This document shows, piece after piece, positions 40,733 to 51,981 of a DNA stretch of 64,000 nucleotides. The DNA lies in NCBI RefSeq assembly GCF_000429065.1, contig NZ_KE386845.1:216781-280780 (forward strand), given 5' to 3'. The notes beneath the pieces are model-generated. The model did no database searches and was not told the DNA's origin. It saw only the letters and a list, made by a program, of their open reading frames with translations. Within the stretch, counting starts at the first letter, position 1; every line of letters starts with the position of its first letter. This DNA comes from Silanimonas lenta DSM 16282 (GTDB taxonomy: Bacteria; Pseudomonadota; Gammaproteobacteria; Xanthomonadales; Xanthomonadaceae). The translations under genes and the position numbers were made by a program.

Positions 40733-41620
40733 TCAGCCGGCGTTGCGGGCGAACAGGGCGTCGAGGCGCTGCTCGAAGGCGTGGTAGCCGATGCGCTCGT
40801 ACAGTTCCTCGCGGGTCTGCATGAGGTCGAGCACGGCCTTCTGGTGGCCGTCGCGGCGGATGGCGGTGTACACCACCTCGGCCGCCTTGTTCATCGCGCG
40901 GAAGGCCGAGAGCGGATAGAGCTGGATGGCCACGCCCACCGAGGCCAGCTCCTCGCGGGTGAACAGCGGGGTCTTGCCGAACTCGGTGATGTTGGCCAGC
41001 ACCGGCACCTTCACCGCCTCGACGAAGCGCCGGTACGTGTCGAGGTCATAGGAGGCCTCGGCGAAGATACCGTCGGCCCCGGCCTCGACGCAGCGCACGG
41101 CGCGCTCGATGGCGGCGTCCACGCCATGCACCTGGATGGCGTCGGTGCGCGCGATCAGGAAGAAGTCCGGATCGGTCTTGGCATCGGCCGCGGCCTTGAC
41201 GCGGTCCACCATCTCCTCGGTCGAGACCACCTCCTTGCCGGGGCGGTGGCCGCAACGCTTGGCCCCCACCTGGTCCTCGATGTGGCAGGCGGCGGCGCCG
41301 GCCTTGATCAGGCTCTTCACCGTGCGCTCGATGTTGAAGGCGCTGGGGCCGAAGCCGGTATCGATGTCGACCAGGAGCGGCAGGTCGCAGACATCGGTGA
41401 TGCGGCGGGTGTCGATCAGCACGTCCTCGAGCCCGCTGATGCCAAGATCGGGCAGGCCGAGCGATCCCGCGGCCACGCCACCACCGCTGAGGTAGATGGC
41501 GCGGTAGCCGGCGCGCTTCGCCAGCAGGGCGTGGTTGGCGTTGATGGCGCCGATCACCTGCAGCGGCGATTCGGCGGCGAGGGCGGCGCGGAAGCGGGCG
41601 CCGGGGGAGTTCGTGCTCAT
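40733..41620 (-). CDS. prpB: 2-methylisocitrate lyase
   Basis: From ATG 41620 the protein is 295 residues (E. coli 296). It splits 2-methylisocitrate into pyruvate and succinate. The catalytic KRCGH motif is present (KRCGHRPGK), along with [10 protein letters not shown] and HIEDQVGAK for Mg and substrate binding. AAGGAAA precedes the start. A longer open frame upstream runs through mdh and is not real. It shares the minus strand with prpC but the two are separated by the permease and by the oppositely oriented channel. Confidence 0.95.
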   Translation of the reverse strand: MSTNSPGARFRAALAAESPLQVIGAINANHALLAKRAGYRAIYLSGGGVAAGSLGLPDLGISGLEDVLIDTRRITDVCDLPLLVDIDTGFGPSAFNIERTVKSLIKAGAAACHIEDQVGAKRCGHRPGKEVVSTEEMVDRVKAAADAKTDPDFFLIARTDAIQVHGVDAAIERAVRCVEAGADGIFAEASYDLDTYRRFVEAVKVPVLANITEFGKTPLFTREELASVGVAIQLYPLSAFRAMNKAAEVVYTAIRRDGHQKAVLDLMQTREELYERIGYHAFEQRLDALFARNAG

Positions 41621-41644
41621 CGTGTTTCCTTGGTGCAGTGACGA

Positions 41645-41668
41645 GAAAGGCGGCCTTGGCCGCCTTTC
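41645..41668 (-). terminator. Hairpin after mdh
   Basis: A perfect 10-bp stem GAAAGGCGGC/GCCGCCTTTC with 4-nt loop starts 14 nt after the mdh stop and ends in TTTCTCGT on the minus strand. It may terminate mdh before prpB; the T-run is short. Confidence 0.55.
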
Positions 41669-41682
41669 CCGGGTTCCCGGCC

Positions 41683-42669
41683 TCAGCCGAGGAGGTGCGC
41701 GACGCCCGAGCGCTCTTCCTCGAGCTCGGCCAGGGTCTTGTCCATCATGGCGCGCGAGAACTCGTCGACCGGCAGGCCCTGCACGATCTCGTACTGGCCG
41801 TTGGCACAGGTCACCGGGAAGCCGTACATCACGTCCTGCGGGATGCCGTAGCTGCCGTCCGAGGGAATGCCCATCGTGACCCACTTGCCATTCGTGCCCA
41901 GCACCCAGTCGCGGATGTGGTCGATGGCGGCATTCGCCGCCGAGGCCGCCGAGGACAGGCCGCGGGCCTCGATGATGGCCGCACCGCGCTTGCCCACCTT
42001 GGGGATGAACTCCTCGCGGTTCCAGGCCTCGTCGGCCACCTTGTCCTTGAGCGAAACGCCGCCGGCGGTGGCGAAGCGGTAATCGGGGTACATGGTCGGG
42101 CTGTGGTTGCCCCAGACCACGAGCTTCTCGATGTCGCCCACCGCCACGCCGGCCTTCGCCGCCAGCTGCGAGAGCGCGCGGTTGTGGTCGAGGCGCAGCA
42201 TCGCGGTGAAGTTCTTCTTCGGAAGCCCGGGCGCCGACTTCATGGCGATGTAGGCATTGGTGTTGGCCGGGTTGCCGACCACCAGCACCTTGACGTCGCG
42301 CGAGGCCACGGCATCCAGCGCCTTGCCCTGCACGGTGAAGATCTCGGCGTTCTTCAGCAGCAGGTCCTTGCGCTCCATGCCCGGGCCGCGCGGCATGGCG
42401 CCCACCAGCAGGGCGATGTCGGCATCCTTGAAGGCCACCATCGGGTCGCTGGTGCCGACCATGCCGGCCAGCAGCGGGAAGGCGCAGTCCTCGAGCTCCA
42501 TCATCACGCCCTTGAGCGCGGCCTGGGCCTTCTCCATCGGCAGCTCGAGCAGCTGCAGGATGACCGGCTGGTCCTTGCCCAGCATCTCGCCGGAGGCGAT
42601 GCGGAACAGCAGCGAATAACCGATCTGGCCGGCAGCACCGGTGACGGCGACGCGGACGGGCTTCTTCAT
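41683..42669 (-). CDS. mdh: Malate dehydrogenase (NAD)
   Basis: The 328-residue TCA-cycle enzyme begins with the Rossmann segment [15 protein letters not shown]. Substrate-binding arginines are in [15 protein letters not shown] and RLDHNRA, and the catalytic histidine is in [13 protein letters not shown]. These features place it in the cytosolic-type (MDH group related to eukaryotic cytosolic enzymes) used by xanthomonads and betaproteobacteria rather than the E. coli type. It follows the aminotransferase gene on the minus strand with a 48-bp gap, a malate-aspartate-like pairing through oxaloacetate. Confidence 0.97.
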   Translation of the reverse strand: MKKPVRVAVTGAAGQIGYSLLFRIASGEMLGKDQPVILQLLELPMEKAQAALKGVMMELEDCAFPLLAGMVGTSDPMVAFKDADIALLVGAMPRGPGMERKDLLLKNAEIFTVQGKALDAVASRDVKVLVVGNPANTNAYIAMKSAPGLPKKNFTAMLRLDHNRALSQLAAKAGVAVGDIEKLVVWGNHSPTMYPDYRFATAGGVSLKDKVADEAWNREEFIPKVGKRGAAIIEARGLSSAASAANAAIDHIRDWVLGTNGKWVTMGIPSDGSYGIPQDVMYGFPVTCANGQYEIVQGLPVDEFSRAMMDKTLAELEEERSGVAHLLG

Positions 42670-42717
42670 GGGGTGGGCTCCTGGCGGGGCGGGATGTGGG
42701 GAAGAGGGAGGAGGGGC

Positions 42718-43917
42718 TTACTGCAGGGCGGCGAAGAAGGCCTGGATGCGGCGCAGGCCCTCCTTCAGCTGGGCATCGGGGCAGGTGTAGCTGATGCGCA
42801 GGGCATTGGGCTCGCCGAAGGCCGAGCCGGGCACGCAGGCCACGCCCTCCGCCTCCAGCAGCAGGTTGCAGAGCTCGACGTCGTTGGCCACCAGCCTGCC
42901 GCCATGCGACTTGCCAAAAGCGCAGCTGATGTCCGGGAAGACGTAGAAGGCGCCCTGCGGGCGCGGGCACTTCACGCCGGGGATGGCGGCGAGCGCCTCG
43001 AGCACGATGTCGCGCTTGGCCTCGAACTCGCGGCACTTCTGCTGCGGCACGTCCTGGGGCCCGGCGAGCGCGGCCACCGCGGCGGCGGTGACGATCTCCG
43101 GCAGGTTGGTGATGTGGTTGGAATTGAGCGTGGTCACCGCCTGTGCCACCACCTCCGGCCCGGCCATCAGGCCGACGCGCCAGCCCGGCATGCCGTAGGT
43201 CTTGGAAAGCGAATCGACGAACACCGTGCGCTCGCGCAGCTCCGGACGGGCGTTGACGATGTTGTGGTAGCCGATGCCGTCGAACACCAGCGTGTTGTAG
43301 ATGTCGTCGCTGATGATCCAGGTGTCGGGGTGCTTCGCGAACACCTCGGCCAGCGCGGCGATCTCGTCCCTGGTGTAGACCATGCCCGTCGGGTTCGACG
43401 GGTTGTTGAACAGGTAGACCTTGGGCTTCTTCGCCAGGGCCTCGTCGAGCTGGGCCGGGGTGATCTTGTAATCCTGCGAGGCCGGGGCCGGCAGCAGCAG
43501 GGTCTTCGCCCCGACGATGTCGGCGATGTCGACGTAGGTGGTCCAGTAGGGCGTGGCAAAGGCGATGGTATCGCCCGGGTCGAGCAGGGCCTCGGCCAGG
43601 TTGTACAGCAGGTGCTTGGCACCGACACCGGTGGCGCAGTGCCTGCGCGTGTAACCGGAAAGGCCGAGGCGTTCGATGTGGCCGAGGAAGGCATCGAGCA
43701 GCGCATCGGCGCCGCGGTTGCTGCCGTACTGGCCGCTGTCCCTGGCCAGCGCCTCGCGGGCGGCGGCGTAGACGTGCTCGCCGGGCAGGAAGTTCGGCAC
43801 GCCGATCGAGAAGCTGATGATGTCGCGGCCCTGGGCCTTCAGGGCTTTCGCCTTCTCCGCCACCGCCATGATGGCGCTCGGCTTGGCGTGGCCCATGCGA
43901 CGACTCAACTGCGGCAT
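42718..43917 (-). CDS. Aspartate-type aminotransferase, class I
   Basis: The 399-residue PLP enzyme is of the subgroup Ib aspartate aminotransferases. PLP lysine lies in [15 protein letters not shown], with [12 protein letters not shown] and [11 protein letters not shown] carrying the cofactor Asn and Asp/Tyr contacts and LRISYTC the substrate arginine. The exact amino donor cannot be fixed; aspartate/oxaloacetate fits the neighbouring mdh. GAGGGAA precedes ATG 43917, and a TAGAAT box lies 33 nt upstream. Confidence 0.9.
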   Translation of the reverse strand: MPQLSRRMGHAKPSAIMAVAEKAKALKAQGRDIISFSIGVPNFLPGEHVYAAAREALARDSGQYGSNRGADALLDAFLGHIERLGLSGYTRRHCATGVGAKHLLYNLAEALLDPGDTIAFATPYWTTYVDIADIVGAKTLLLPAPASQDYKITPAQLDEALAKKPKVYLFNNPSNPTGMVYTRDEIAALAEVFAKHPDTWIISDDIYNTLVFDGIGYHNIVNARPELRERTVFVDSLSKTYGMPGWRVGLMAGPEVVAQAVTTLNSNHITNLPEIVTAAAVAALAGPQDVPQQKCREFEAKRDIVLEALAAIPGVKCPRPQGAFYVFPDISCAFGKSHGGRLVANDVELCNLLLEAEGVACVPGSAFGEPNALRISYTCPDAQLKEGLRRIQAFFAALQ

Positions 43918-43950
43918 CTGGATTCCCTCACGGCGGCGGCGAAGCCCGGC

Positions 43951-43956
43951 ATTCTA
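43951..43956 (-). promoter_or_regulatory. Possible -10 box of the aminotransferase-mdh unit
   Basis: TAGAAT on the minus strand (5 of 6 to TATAAT), 33 nt before ATG 43917. No -35 is evident. Confidence 0.4.
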
Positions 43957-44045
43957 GCACCGCGCCCGTGCCTGCCCCGGGGCTTGCCCGGGCCGCGCGG
44001 GCCACGCCACCATCGGGCCTGCGCCCCCCGCCCCACCCGTCTGCC

Positions 44046-44792
44046 ATGGCCCTGCCACGACTGCTCCCGGCGCTGCTGCTCGCCGCCAGCCTCGTCCTTC
44101 CCACCGCCTCGGCCCAGACCCGCCCCGCCACCGCCCGCGATGCCAGCGGCGCCGAGCTGCGGGTGGCCGGCAGCGTGGTGCTGGTGGAACCCGACATCGA
44201 GCTCTCCCTGCTCACCGCCGGCGGCCTTCTGGAGCCGCGCGAGGCCTGGACCCGCGATGCCCGCCGCCACTACGCCGCCGCGGTGCGCGAGGTGCTGGCG
44301 GCCGCCGGCACCGCGCAGCGCCCCGACTTCGACCTGCCCGACGACCTCGACCCCGATTCCCGGCTCGGTCAGGTGGTACGCCTCAACGAGGCGGTGGCCC
44401 TGTCGATCAGCCAGTTCTCGATGCCCGGCGGGGCGCTCGCCACCAAGCGCGATGCCCGTGGCCGACCGCGCCTCGACTGGACTCTGGGCGAGGGCGTGGC
44501 CAGCCTGCGCGAGGCCACCGGTGCCGACTACGCCCTGTTCACCTATGTACGCGACAGCTACGCCAGCGGCGGGCGCACCGCCCTGCGCGTGCTCGGCTTC
44601 ATCGCCGGGGCCGCCATGGGCACCGGGCTCGACATCGGCGGCGGCCTGCAGCTCGGCGTGGCCACCCTGGTCGACCTGCGCACCGGGCAGGTGGTGTGGT
44701 TCAACCTGATGGCGCGGCAGAGCGGCGACCTGCGCGAGGCCGAGGGGGCGAAAAAGACCGTGGCCCTGCTGCTCGAGGACCTGCCGCTGTGA
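44046..44792 (+). CDS. Exported protein of unknown function (first of an envelope trio)
   Basis: The 248-residue protein has a signal peptide cleaved near TASAQ. I do not recognise the mature part. It has a central helical region and a C-terminal stretch where a small-residue hydrophobic segment (VLGFIAGAAMGTGLDIGGG) is followed by TLVDLRTGQVVWFNLMARQSGDLR, resembling the beta-strand pairs of exported proteins that report on periplasmic or outer-membrane assembly (GNA1162/TolB-like pattern), which is a weak resemblance. Its stop overlaps the GTG of the M48 protease, so the two are coupled. ATG 44046 gives a clean signal peptide; the frame opens earlier at 43968. Confidence 0.72.
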   Translation: MALPRLLPALLLAASLVLPTASAQTRPATARDASGAELRVAGSVVLVEPDIELSLLTAGGLLEPREAWTRDARRHYAAAVREVLAAAGTAQRPDFDLPDDLDPDSRLGQVVRLNEAVALSISQFSMPGGALATKRDARGRPRLDWTLGEGVASLREATGADYALFTYVRDSYASGGRTALRVLGFIAGAAMGTGLDIGGGLQLGVATLVDLRTGQVVWFNLMARQSGDLREAEGAKKTVALLLEDLPL

Positions 44793-45970
44793 ACCGCCTC
44801 CGGTGGCGGCACGCCGCCGTCCCGTCCCTCCTGCTCACCGGCGGCCTGGCGCTGGCCGGAGTGGCCCCGATCGCCCCCGGGGAACGCCCCGTCCCCGGCA
44901 GCACCGAGGCCGAGCTGTGGTACGCCATGGACCGGGCCGAGCGCGAGCTGCGGCAGATGCCGCTGGTGCTGGAAGACGCCGCCCTGAACCGCTACCTGCG
45001 CGGGCAGCTCTGCGCCGTGGCCGGCCCGCACTGCGACGATCTGCGCCTGTACGTGCTCGAGGTGCCGGAGTTCAATGCCTCGATGGCGCCCAACGGCGCC
45101 ACCCTGCTCTTCACCGGCGCCCTGCTGCGCCTGCGCGACGAATCGGAGCTGGCCTTCCTGCTCGGCCACGAGTTCGCCCACTACCGGCAGCGGCATTCGC
45201 TGCAGCAGTGGGAGAGCGCCAAGCGCAGCACGGCTGCGCTCGGGGCCTTCAGCCTCGTCACCTTCGGCGCCGGAGTGGGGCTGGCCGGCAGCGTGGCGCA
45301 GCTCGCGGGCTACGCCGGGATGGCCGGCTTCTCCCGCGAACACGAACGCGAGGCCGACCGCATCGGGCTTGCCGCCGCCGCGGCCTCGGGCTTCGACCCC
45401 GCCGCCGGCGCCCGGCTCTGGGCCCGGCTGGCCGAGGAGGAGCGGGCCACGGCGGGGCGCCGGCACAACCCGGTGTTCGCCTCCCACCCGCGCACCGCCG
45501 AACGCCTGGAAGACACCCGCCGCCTCGCCGAAGCCCAGTCCGCCCCGCCCCCCGATCCGGCCGAGGCCGCGGCGCGCCGGCAGCGCTACCTCGCGGCGAT
45601 CGGCCCGCATCTCGACCGGCTGCTGCGCGGCGAGCTCTCGCGCCGCCGCTTCGCCACCTCGGTGGTGGTGATCGGCGGCCTGCACGCCGATGCCCCGCCG
45701 GAATGGCGCGGCCACACCGCCTTCTACCTCGGCGAGGCTTACCGCCAGCGTCGCCAGCCTGGCGATGCCGAACGCGCCGCGGCGCTCTATGCCGAGGCCG
45801 TGGCCAGCCCTGCCCCGCCGCCTGCGGCCTTCCGTGAGCACGGCTTCGCCCTGCGCGAGGCCGGCGACTACGCCGGGGCCGCGGAGGCCCTGCGCCACTA
45901 CCTCGCCCTCAGCCCCGAGGCTCCCGACCGGGCCTTCGTCGAACGCGATCTCGAGCGCCTCACGCCATGA
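44789..45970 (+). CDS. M48-family periplasmic metalloprotease
   Basis: The 393-residue protein starts at GTG 44789 overlapping the previous TGA. A signal segment (AVPSLLLTGGLALAG) leads to the zinc protease with LLGHEFAHYRQRH (HExxH) and the downstream glutamate in REHEREADRIG, as in BepA/LoiP/YggG. The C-terminal part (about 290-393) contains TPR-like helices, as in BepA, which assists outer-membrane protein assembly. It lacks an obvious lipobox. The 3' end overlaps the lipoprotein gene by ATGA. Confidence 0.92.
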   Translation: MNRLRWRHAAVPSLLLTGGLALAGVAPIAPGERPVPGSTEAELWYAMDRAERELRQMPLVLEDAALNRYLRGQLCAVAGPHCDDLRLYVLEVPEFNASMAPNGATLLFTGALLRLRDESELAFLLGHEFAHYRQRHSLQQWESAKRSTAALGAFSLVTFGAGVGLAGSVAQLAGYAGMAGFSREHEREADRIGLAAAAASGFDPAAGARLWARLAEEERATAGRRHNPVFASHPRTAERLEDTRRLAEAQSAPPPDPAEAAARRQRYLAAIGPHLDRLLRGELSRRRFATSVVVIGGLHADAPPEWRGHTAFYLGEAYRQRRQPGDAERAAALYAEAVASPAPPPAAFREHGFALREAGDYAGAAEALRHYLALSPEAPDRAFVERDLERLTP

Positions 45971-46554
45971 GCCCACTGCCCCGCCTGCGTCTTACCCTGA
46001 CCGCCCTGCTTGCCGCCCTGCTGCTCGCCGCCTGCGCCACCGGCGGGCGGCTGCAGAGCGCCGGGCGCACCCAGGTACTGGGCATGGAACTCGAGACCAC
46101 GCTCGACTGGGCGCGCTACAAGGGCCCGCGGCAGGAGACCTGGACCATCGACGGCACGCCGCTGAACGCCCTGCACCTGATCGCCGGCATCAAGCCGAAG
46201 GAGCACGTGTTCCAGACCGGCCGCGAGCGCCGCGACTCCCCGCACCGCGCCTGGTACCGGCCCGGTCTGCGCCCCGACGAGCAGCAGGAACTGCTGCTCG
46301 CCGCCCTGCGCGAGGAAGGCTGGACCGACGTGGAGGGCGAGAACCTGCGGCCGGCCCGCTTCGGCAGCGCCGAGGGCCTGCGCTTCGAGTTCCGCATGGC
46401 TTCGGCGCACGGCCTGCGCTATGCCGGCACCGCGGCGATGTTCGAACGCGCCGGGAAGCTCACCCTGGTGTACTGGCGGGCCCCCCTCGAGCACTACCAC
46501 GGCCGCGACGCGGCCGCGGTGGCGGCACTGATGGACTCGATCCGCGTGCCCTGA
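45967..46554 (+). CDS. Lipoprotein of unknown function (third of the envelope trio)
   Basis: The 195-residue protein has a signal peptide ending in LLAAC, a lipobox followed by ATGGRLQ, so it should be lipid-anchored with no Asp at +2, favouring the outer membrane. The mature part has alternating polar/hydrophobic strands (DVEGENLRPARFGSAEGLRF) and no motif I can name. The start overlaps the M48 stop (ATGA at 45967-45970). It converges on the cyclophilin with 5 bp between. Its constant coupling to the protease suggests a partner or substrate. Confidence 0.75.
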   Translation: MSPLPRLRLTLTALLAALLLAACATGGRLQSAGRTQVLGMELETTLDWARYKGPRQETWTIDGTPLNALHLIAGIKPKEHVFQTGRERRDSPHRAWYRPGLRPDEQQELLLAALREEGWTDVEGENLRPARFGSAEGLRFEFRMASAHGLRYAGTAAMFERAGKLTLVYWRAPLEHYHGRDAAAVAALMDSIRVP

Positions 46555-46559
46555 GGCCC

Positions 46560-47066
46560 TCAGGGGCGGGCCGCGGCGTCCAGCACCCGGTTCCACTCGG
46601 CCACGCGCTCGGCCTGAGCGGCCAGCACGGCGTCCACGTCGCCCTCGAGGGTGATCCTCTCGATGCCGTCGCCGGCCTTGATGCCGTCCACCACCTCCTG
46701 GCCCGAAAGCACCGTGCCGAACACCGTGTGCTTGCCATCCAGCCACGGGCAGGGCACGTGGGTGATGAAGAACTGGCTGCCATTGGTCCTGGGCCCGGCA
46801 TTGGCCATCGAGAGCACCCCGCGCTGGTGGGTGAGGCCGGTATCCACCTCGTCCTCGAAGCGGTAGCCGGGGCCGCCGCGGCCGGTCCCCTCGGGGCAGC
46901 CGCCCTGGATCATGAAATCACTGATCACGCGGTGGAAACTGAGCCCGTCGTAGAAGCGACGCCGGGCCAGGTTCACGAAATTGGCCACGGTGAGCGGGGC
47001 CTTGTCGGCGTGCAGGGCCACGGTGATCGGGCCGCGGGTGGTATGGAAGGTGGCGGTGAGGGTCAT
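46560..47066 (-). CDS. Peptidyl-prolyl cis-trans isomerase, cyclophilin type
   Basis: The 168-residue cytosolic cyclophilin catalyses proline isomerisation. The catalytic arginine and phenylalanine are in [14 protein letters not shown], with [15 protein letters not shown] and [15 protein letters not shown] further on. The PpiB-like size and lack of a signal peptide support cytosolic location. It is transcribed alone between two plus-strand units; a 150-bp gap separates it from the divergent typA. Confidence 0.95.
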   Translation of the reverse strand: MTLTATFHTTRGPITVALHADKAPLTVANFVNLARRRFYDGLSFHRVISDFMIQGGCPEGTGRGGPGYRFEDEVDTGLTHQRGVLSMANAGPRTNGSQFFITHVPCPWLDGKHTVFGTVLSGQEVVDGIKAGDGIERITLEGDVDAVLAAQAERVAEWNRVLDAAARP

Positions 47067-47157
47067 GGCCGGCTCCGGCGCTTGTGTCGGGCGCGCAGTG
47101 TACCCCGGGGGCGCCGTCCCGGCCGGGCGCCGTTAACGTCGCGCCAGACCGGCCCGG

Positions 47158-47163
47158 TATACT
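47158..47163 (+). promoter_or_regulatory. Possible -10 box of typA
   Basis: TATACT (5 of 6) lies 54 nt before ATG 47218 in the gap from the divergent cyclophilin gene. No matching -35 is seen at 16-18 nt; a TTAACG is 19 nt upstream. Confidence 0.4.
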
Positions 47164-47217
47164 CGCCGGCTTCCTTCCCTGCCCGTTTACGCGCGCCCAC
47201 CGTGGCGCCGCCTGCCC

Positions 47218-49062
<1,845 letters not shown>

Positions 49063-49077
49063 AGCCCTCCCGCCGCC

Positions 49078-51687
49078 ATGACCGATCCGGCCAGTCCCGA
49101 GCCCCGATCGTCCGCCGCCCCCGCCGCTCCGGCGGGTGGCGGCCTCCCTTCCCTTCTGCTGGTCCTCGCCGTCGCCCTGCTCAACATCGGGCTGTGGGCG
49201 GCGCTGAACCGCCCGGTGCACCCGCCGGACTGGACCGGCCCGGTCGGCGGCTTTGCCTTCTCCGCCTACCAGCGCGACCAAAGCCCGCTGGAACAGGACG
49301 TGCCGAGCGAGGACGAGATCGGGGCCGACCTCGCCCTGCTCGCCACCCTCACCCGGCGGGTCCGCAGCTACACCGCCTCGGAGATGCCGGCGCTGCCGGC
49401 ACTGGCCGCCCGCCATGGGCTGTCGCTCACCGCGGGCGCCTGGCTGGACCGCCGCCGCAGCAACAACCGGCGCGAGATCGAGGCCTTGATCGAGCAGGCG
49501 CGCACCCACTCCAGCATCGAGCGGGTGATCGTCGGCAATGAGGTGCTGCTGCGCGGGGACCTCAGCCCGCGGCGCCTGGCCGAGTATCTCGACGAGGTGC
49601 GCGCCGCGGTCGGGCAGCCGGTGAGCACGGCCGAGCCCTGGCACGTCTGGCTAAAGCATCCGGAACTGGCCGAACACGTCGATTTCATCACCATCCACCT
49701 GCTGCCCTACTGGGAGGGCATCCGCCGCAGCCAGGCCGTGGGCGACGTGCTGCACAAGTACGAGCTGGTGCGGAAACGCTTCCCCGGCAAGCCGGTGGTG
49801 ATCGGCGAAGTGGGCTGGCCCACCGACGGCGACCGCTTCCGGCAGGCCCGGGCCTCGACCAGCGATGCCGCCCTGTTCCTGCGCCGCTTCCTGCACGCCG
49901 CCGCGGAGCATGGCCTCGACTACTACGTGATGGAGGCCTTCGACCAGCCCTGGAAGGAAGCCACCGGCGGCCGCGTCGAGGCCTACTGGGGCGTGTTCGA
50001 TGCCGGCCGGCAGCCGAAGTACCCGCTCACCGGCCCGGTGCAGGAGGACCCCGACTGGTGGCTGAAGGCCCTCGCCGCGGTTCTTCTCGCCCTGCCGCTG
50101 ATGCTCTGGTGGGCGCGGCGTTTCGCCGGCCTTTCCCTGTGGGGGCGGCTGGCCTACCTCGGCCTCGTCCAGCTCGGTGCCTCCACCCTGGTCTGGTCGC
50201 TCACCCTGCCGCTCGAGTTCTACCTCGGCCCCGCCGACTGGGCGGCCTACGCCCTGCTGGTGCCGGCCCAGCTGATGATGATCGCCATCCTGCTGATCCT
50301 CGGCTTCGAGTTCATCGAGGCCCTGGCCCAGCCCGACTGGCGCCGCCGCTTCCGGCCGCTCGAGCGCCTGCCCGATCCGCCGCCGCGGGTGTCGATCCAC
50401 CTCGCCTGCCACAACGAACCGCCGGAGATGGTGATCCAGACCCTGGACAGCCTGGCCGCGCTCGATTACCCGGATTTCGAAGTGCTGGTGATCGACAACA
50501 ACACCGCCGACGAAGCCGTCTGGCGACCGGTGGAGGCGCACTGCGCCCGGCTCGGTCCGCGCTTCCGTTTCTTCCACCTGCGCCCCTGGCCGGGCTTCAA
50601 GGCCGGCGCCCTCAACTTCGGGCTCGAACAGACCGATCCGGCCGCCGCGATCATCGCCGTGATCGACGCCGACTACGTGGTCGACCCCCGCTGGCTGCGC
50701 GAGCTCGTGGGGCACTTCGAGGACCCGCGGGTGGGCGTGGTGCAGGCGCCGCAGGCGCACCGCGAGTTCGAGGGCAATGCCTTCCGGCGCATGGCCAACT
50801 GGGAGTACGAGGGCTTCTTCCGGATCGGCATGCACCACCGCAACGAGCGCGATGCCATCATCCAGCACGGCACCATGACCCTGGTGCGCGCCGGGCTGCT
50901 CAAGCGCCTGCGCTGGTCGGAGTGGTGCATCTGCGAGGACGCCGAGCTCGGCCTGCGGGTGATGGAGGAAGGATTCACCACCGTCTACGTCGACAGGGTC
51001 TATGGCCGCGGCGTGACCCCGGCGGATTTCGCCGCCTTCAAGTCGCAGCGCTTCCGCTGGGCCTTCGGGGCCATGCAGATCCTGAAGGCGCATCTGGGCG
51101 AGCTCCTGGCCGGCTTCCGCCTGAGCCCCGGGCAGCGCTACCACTTCCTCACCGGCTGGTTCGGCTGGTTCGCCGACGCCCTGCACCTCGGCTTCTCGCT
51201 GCTCGCCATCGCCTGGACCCTGGGACTGCTCTGGGCGCCCGGTGCCTTCAGCCTGCCGCACAGCCTGTTCCTGGTGCCGGTGCTGGGTTTCGTGCTCGCC
51301 AAGGGCGCCTTCGGCATCCTGCTCTACCGCCGGCTCGTGCCCTGTGGCTGGCGCGATACCCTGGGCGCCGCCCTCGCCAGCATGGCGCTCTCGCACGCCA
51401 TCGCCCGAGGCGTGCTGCGCGGCCTGGTGGCCCGCGAGCACCCCTTCACCCGCACCGCCAAGCAGCGCCGGCTGCGCCGGCAGCCTGGCGCCTTCCAGGC
51501 CGTGCGCGAGGAGGCCGGCCTGCTCCTTGCCCTGCTGCTCGGCCTGCTGGCCGTTGGCGGCATCGCCGGGGCCGGCAGTCTCGAGGCCCGGCTCTGGCAG
51601 CTGGTGCTGGCCGCCCAGGCCCTGCCCTATGCGGCCACCGTGAGCGTGGCCTGGGTGGCCGCCCGTGCCGGGGAGCGGCCGGGCTGA
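49078..51687 (+). CDS. GH17-GT2 fused beta-glucan synthase (NdvB-like)
   Basis: The 869-residue membrane protein has an N-terminal anchor (about 20-43), a periplasmic GH17 domain (about 60-320) with both glutamates visible in VGNEVLLRGD and GEVGWPTDGDR, two spans near 340-420, then a GT2 domain (from ~437) with HLACHNEP, DADYVVD (~530), EDAELGLRV (~619) and QRFRWAFG (QxxRW, ~657), and several C-terminal spans. The architecture matches the enzymes making beta-1,3/1,6 cyclic glucans (NdvB/NdvC), in which the GH17 domain acts as a transglycosylase. Products serve in osmoadaptation or biofilm. It follows typA by 15 bp. Confidence 0.92.
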   Translation: MTDPASPEPRSSAAPAAPAGGGLPSLLLVLAVALLNIGLWAALNRPVHPPDWTGPVGGFAFSAYQRDQSPLEQDVPSEDEIGADLALLATLTRRVRSYTASEMPALPALAARHGLSLTAGAWLDRRRSNNRREIEALIEQARTHSSIERVIVGNEVLLRGDLSPRRLAEYLDEVRAAVGQPVSTAEPWHVWLKHPELAEHVDFITIHLLPYWEGIRRSQAVGDVLHKYELVRKRFPGKPVVIGEVGWPTDGDRFRQARASTSDAALFLRRFLHAAAEHGLDYYVMEAFDQPWKEATGGRVEAYWGVFDAGRQPKYPLTGPVQEDPDWWLKALAAVLLALPLMLWWARRFAGLSLWGRLAYLGLVQLGASTLVWSLTLPLEFYLGPADWAAYALLVPAQLMMIAILLILGFEFIEALAQPDWRRRFRPLERLPDPPPRVSIHLACHNEPPEMVIQTLDSLAALDYPDFEVLVIDNNTADEAVWRPVEAHCARLGPRFRFFHLRPWPGFKAGALNFGLEQTDPAAAIIAVIDADYVVDPRWLRELVGHFEDPRVGVVQAPQAHREFEGNAFRRMANWEYEGFFRIGMHHRNERDAIIQHGTMTLVRAGLLKRLRWSEWCICEDAELGLRVMEEGFTTVYVDRVYGRGVTPADFAAFKSQRFRWAFGAMQILKAHLGELLAGFRLSPGQRYHFLTGWFGWFADALHLGFSLLAIAWTLGLLWAPGAFSLPHSLFLVPVLGFVLAKGAFGILLYRRLVPCGWRDTLGAALASMALSHAIARGVLRGLVAREHPFTRTAKQRRLRRQPGAFQAVREEAGLLLALLLGLLAVGGIAGAGSLEARLWQLVLAAQALPYAATVSVAWVAARAGERPG

Positions 51688-51722
51688 GGCACTGTGCGGC
51701 AGGCCGTCCCGGCGGGAAAAGG

Positions 51723-51755
51723 CGAAGGCGCCGGGGAGTCCCTCCGGCGCCTTCG
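51723..51755. terminator. Hairpin downstream of the glucan synthase
   Basis: A perfect 12-bp stem CGAAGGCGCCGG with its complement and a 9-nt loop lies 36 nt after the stop. The following plus-strand sequence (TGGTCGTCT) is only mildly T-rich. The rest of the 294-bp gap to 51981 shows nothing beyond a repeated TTCTGAA near 51955-51970. Confidence 0.55.
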
Positions 51756-51981
51756 TGGTCGTCTCAAACCCCCTGGAACTCCTCGATCCCGCCCTCCCTG
51801 ACGGAATCGCCCCGGGAAGCGGACGGCGTCGGCGGCTTCCCTGCTGGCATCCTGCCCTCCGGGCGTTGCCGCCCGCGAACCGGCGCAGTCCGACCCGAGG
51901 CCGAGCCAGCCTAGACCCGCGGCCAGGGCGGGGCTTTCCCCAAGGCTGGCGAGTTCTGAAATCTTCTGAATCGCTTGCCGA

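Noticed and set aside
41638-44709. A 1023-codon open plus-strand frame
   Set aside because: It lies opposite mdh and the aminotransferase, both of which have complete catalytic motifs; the frame has shadow composition.
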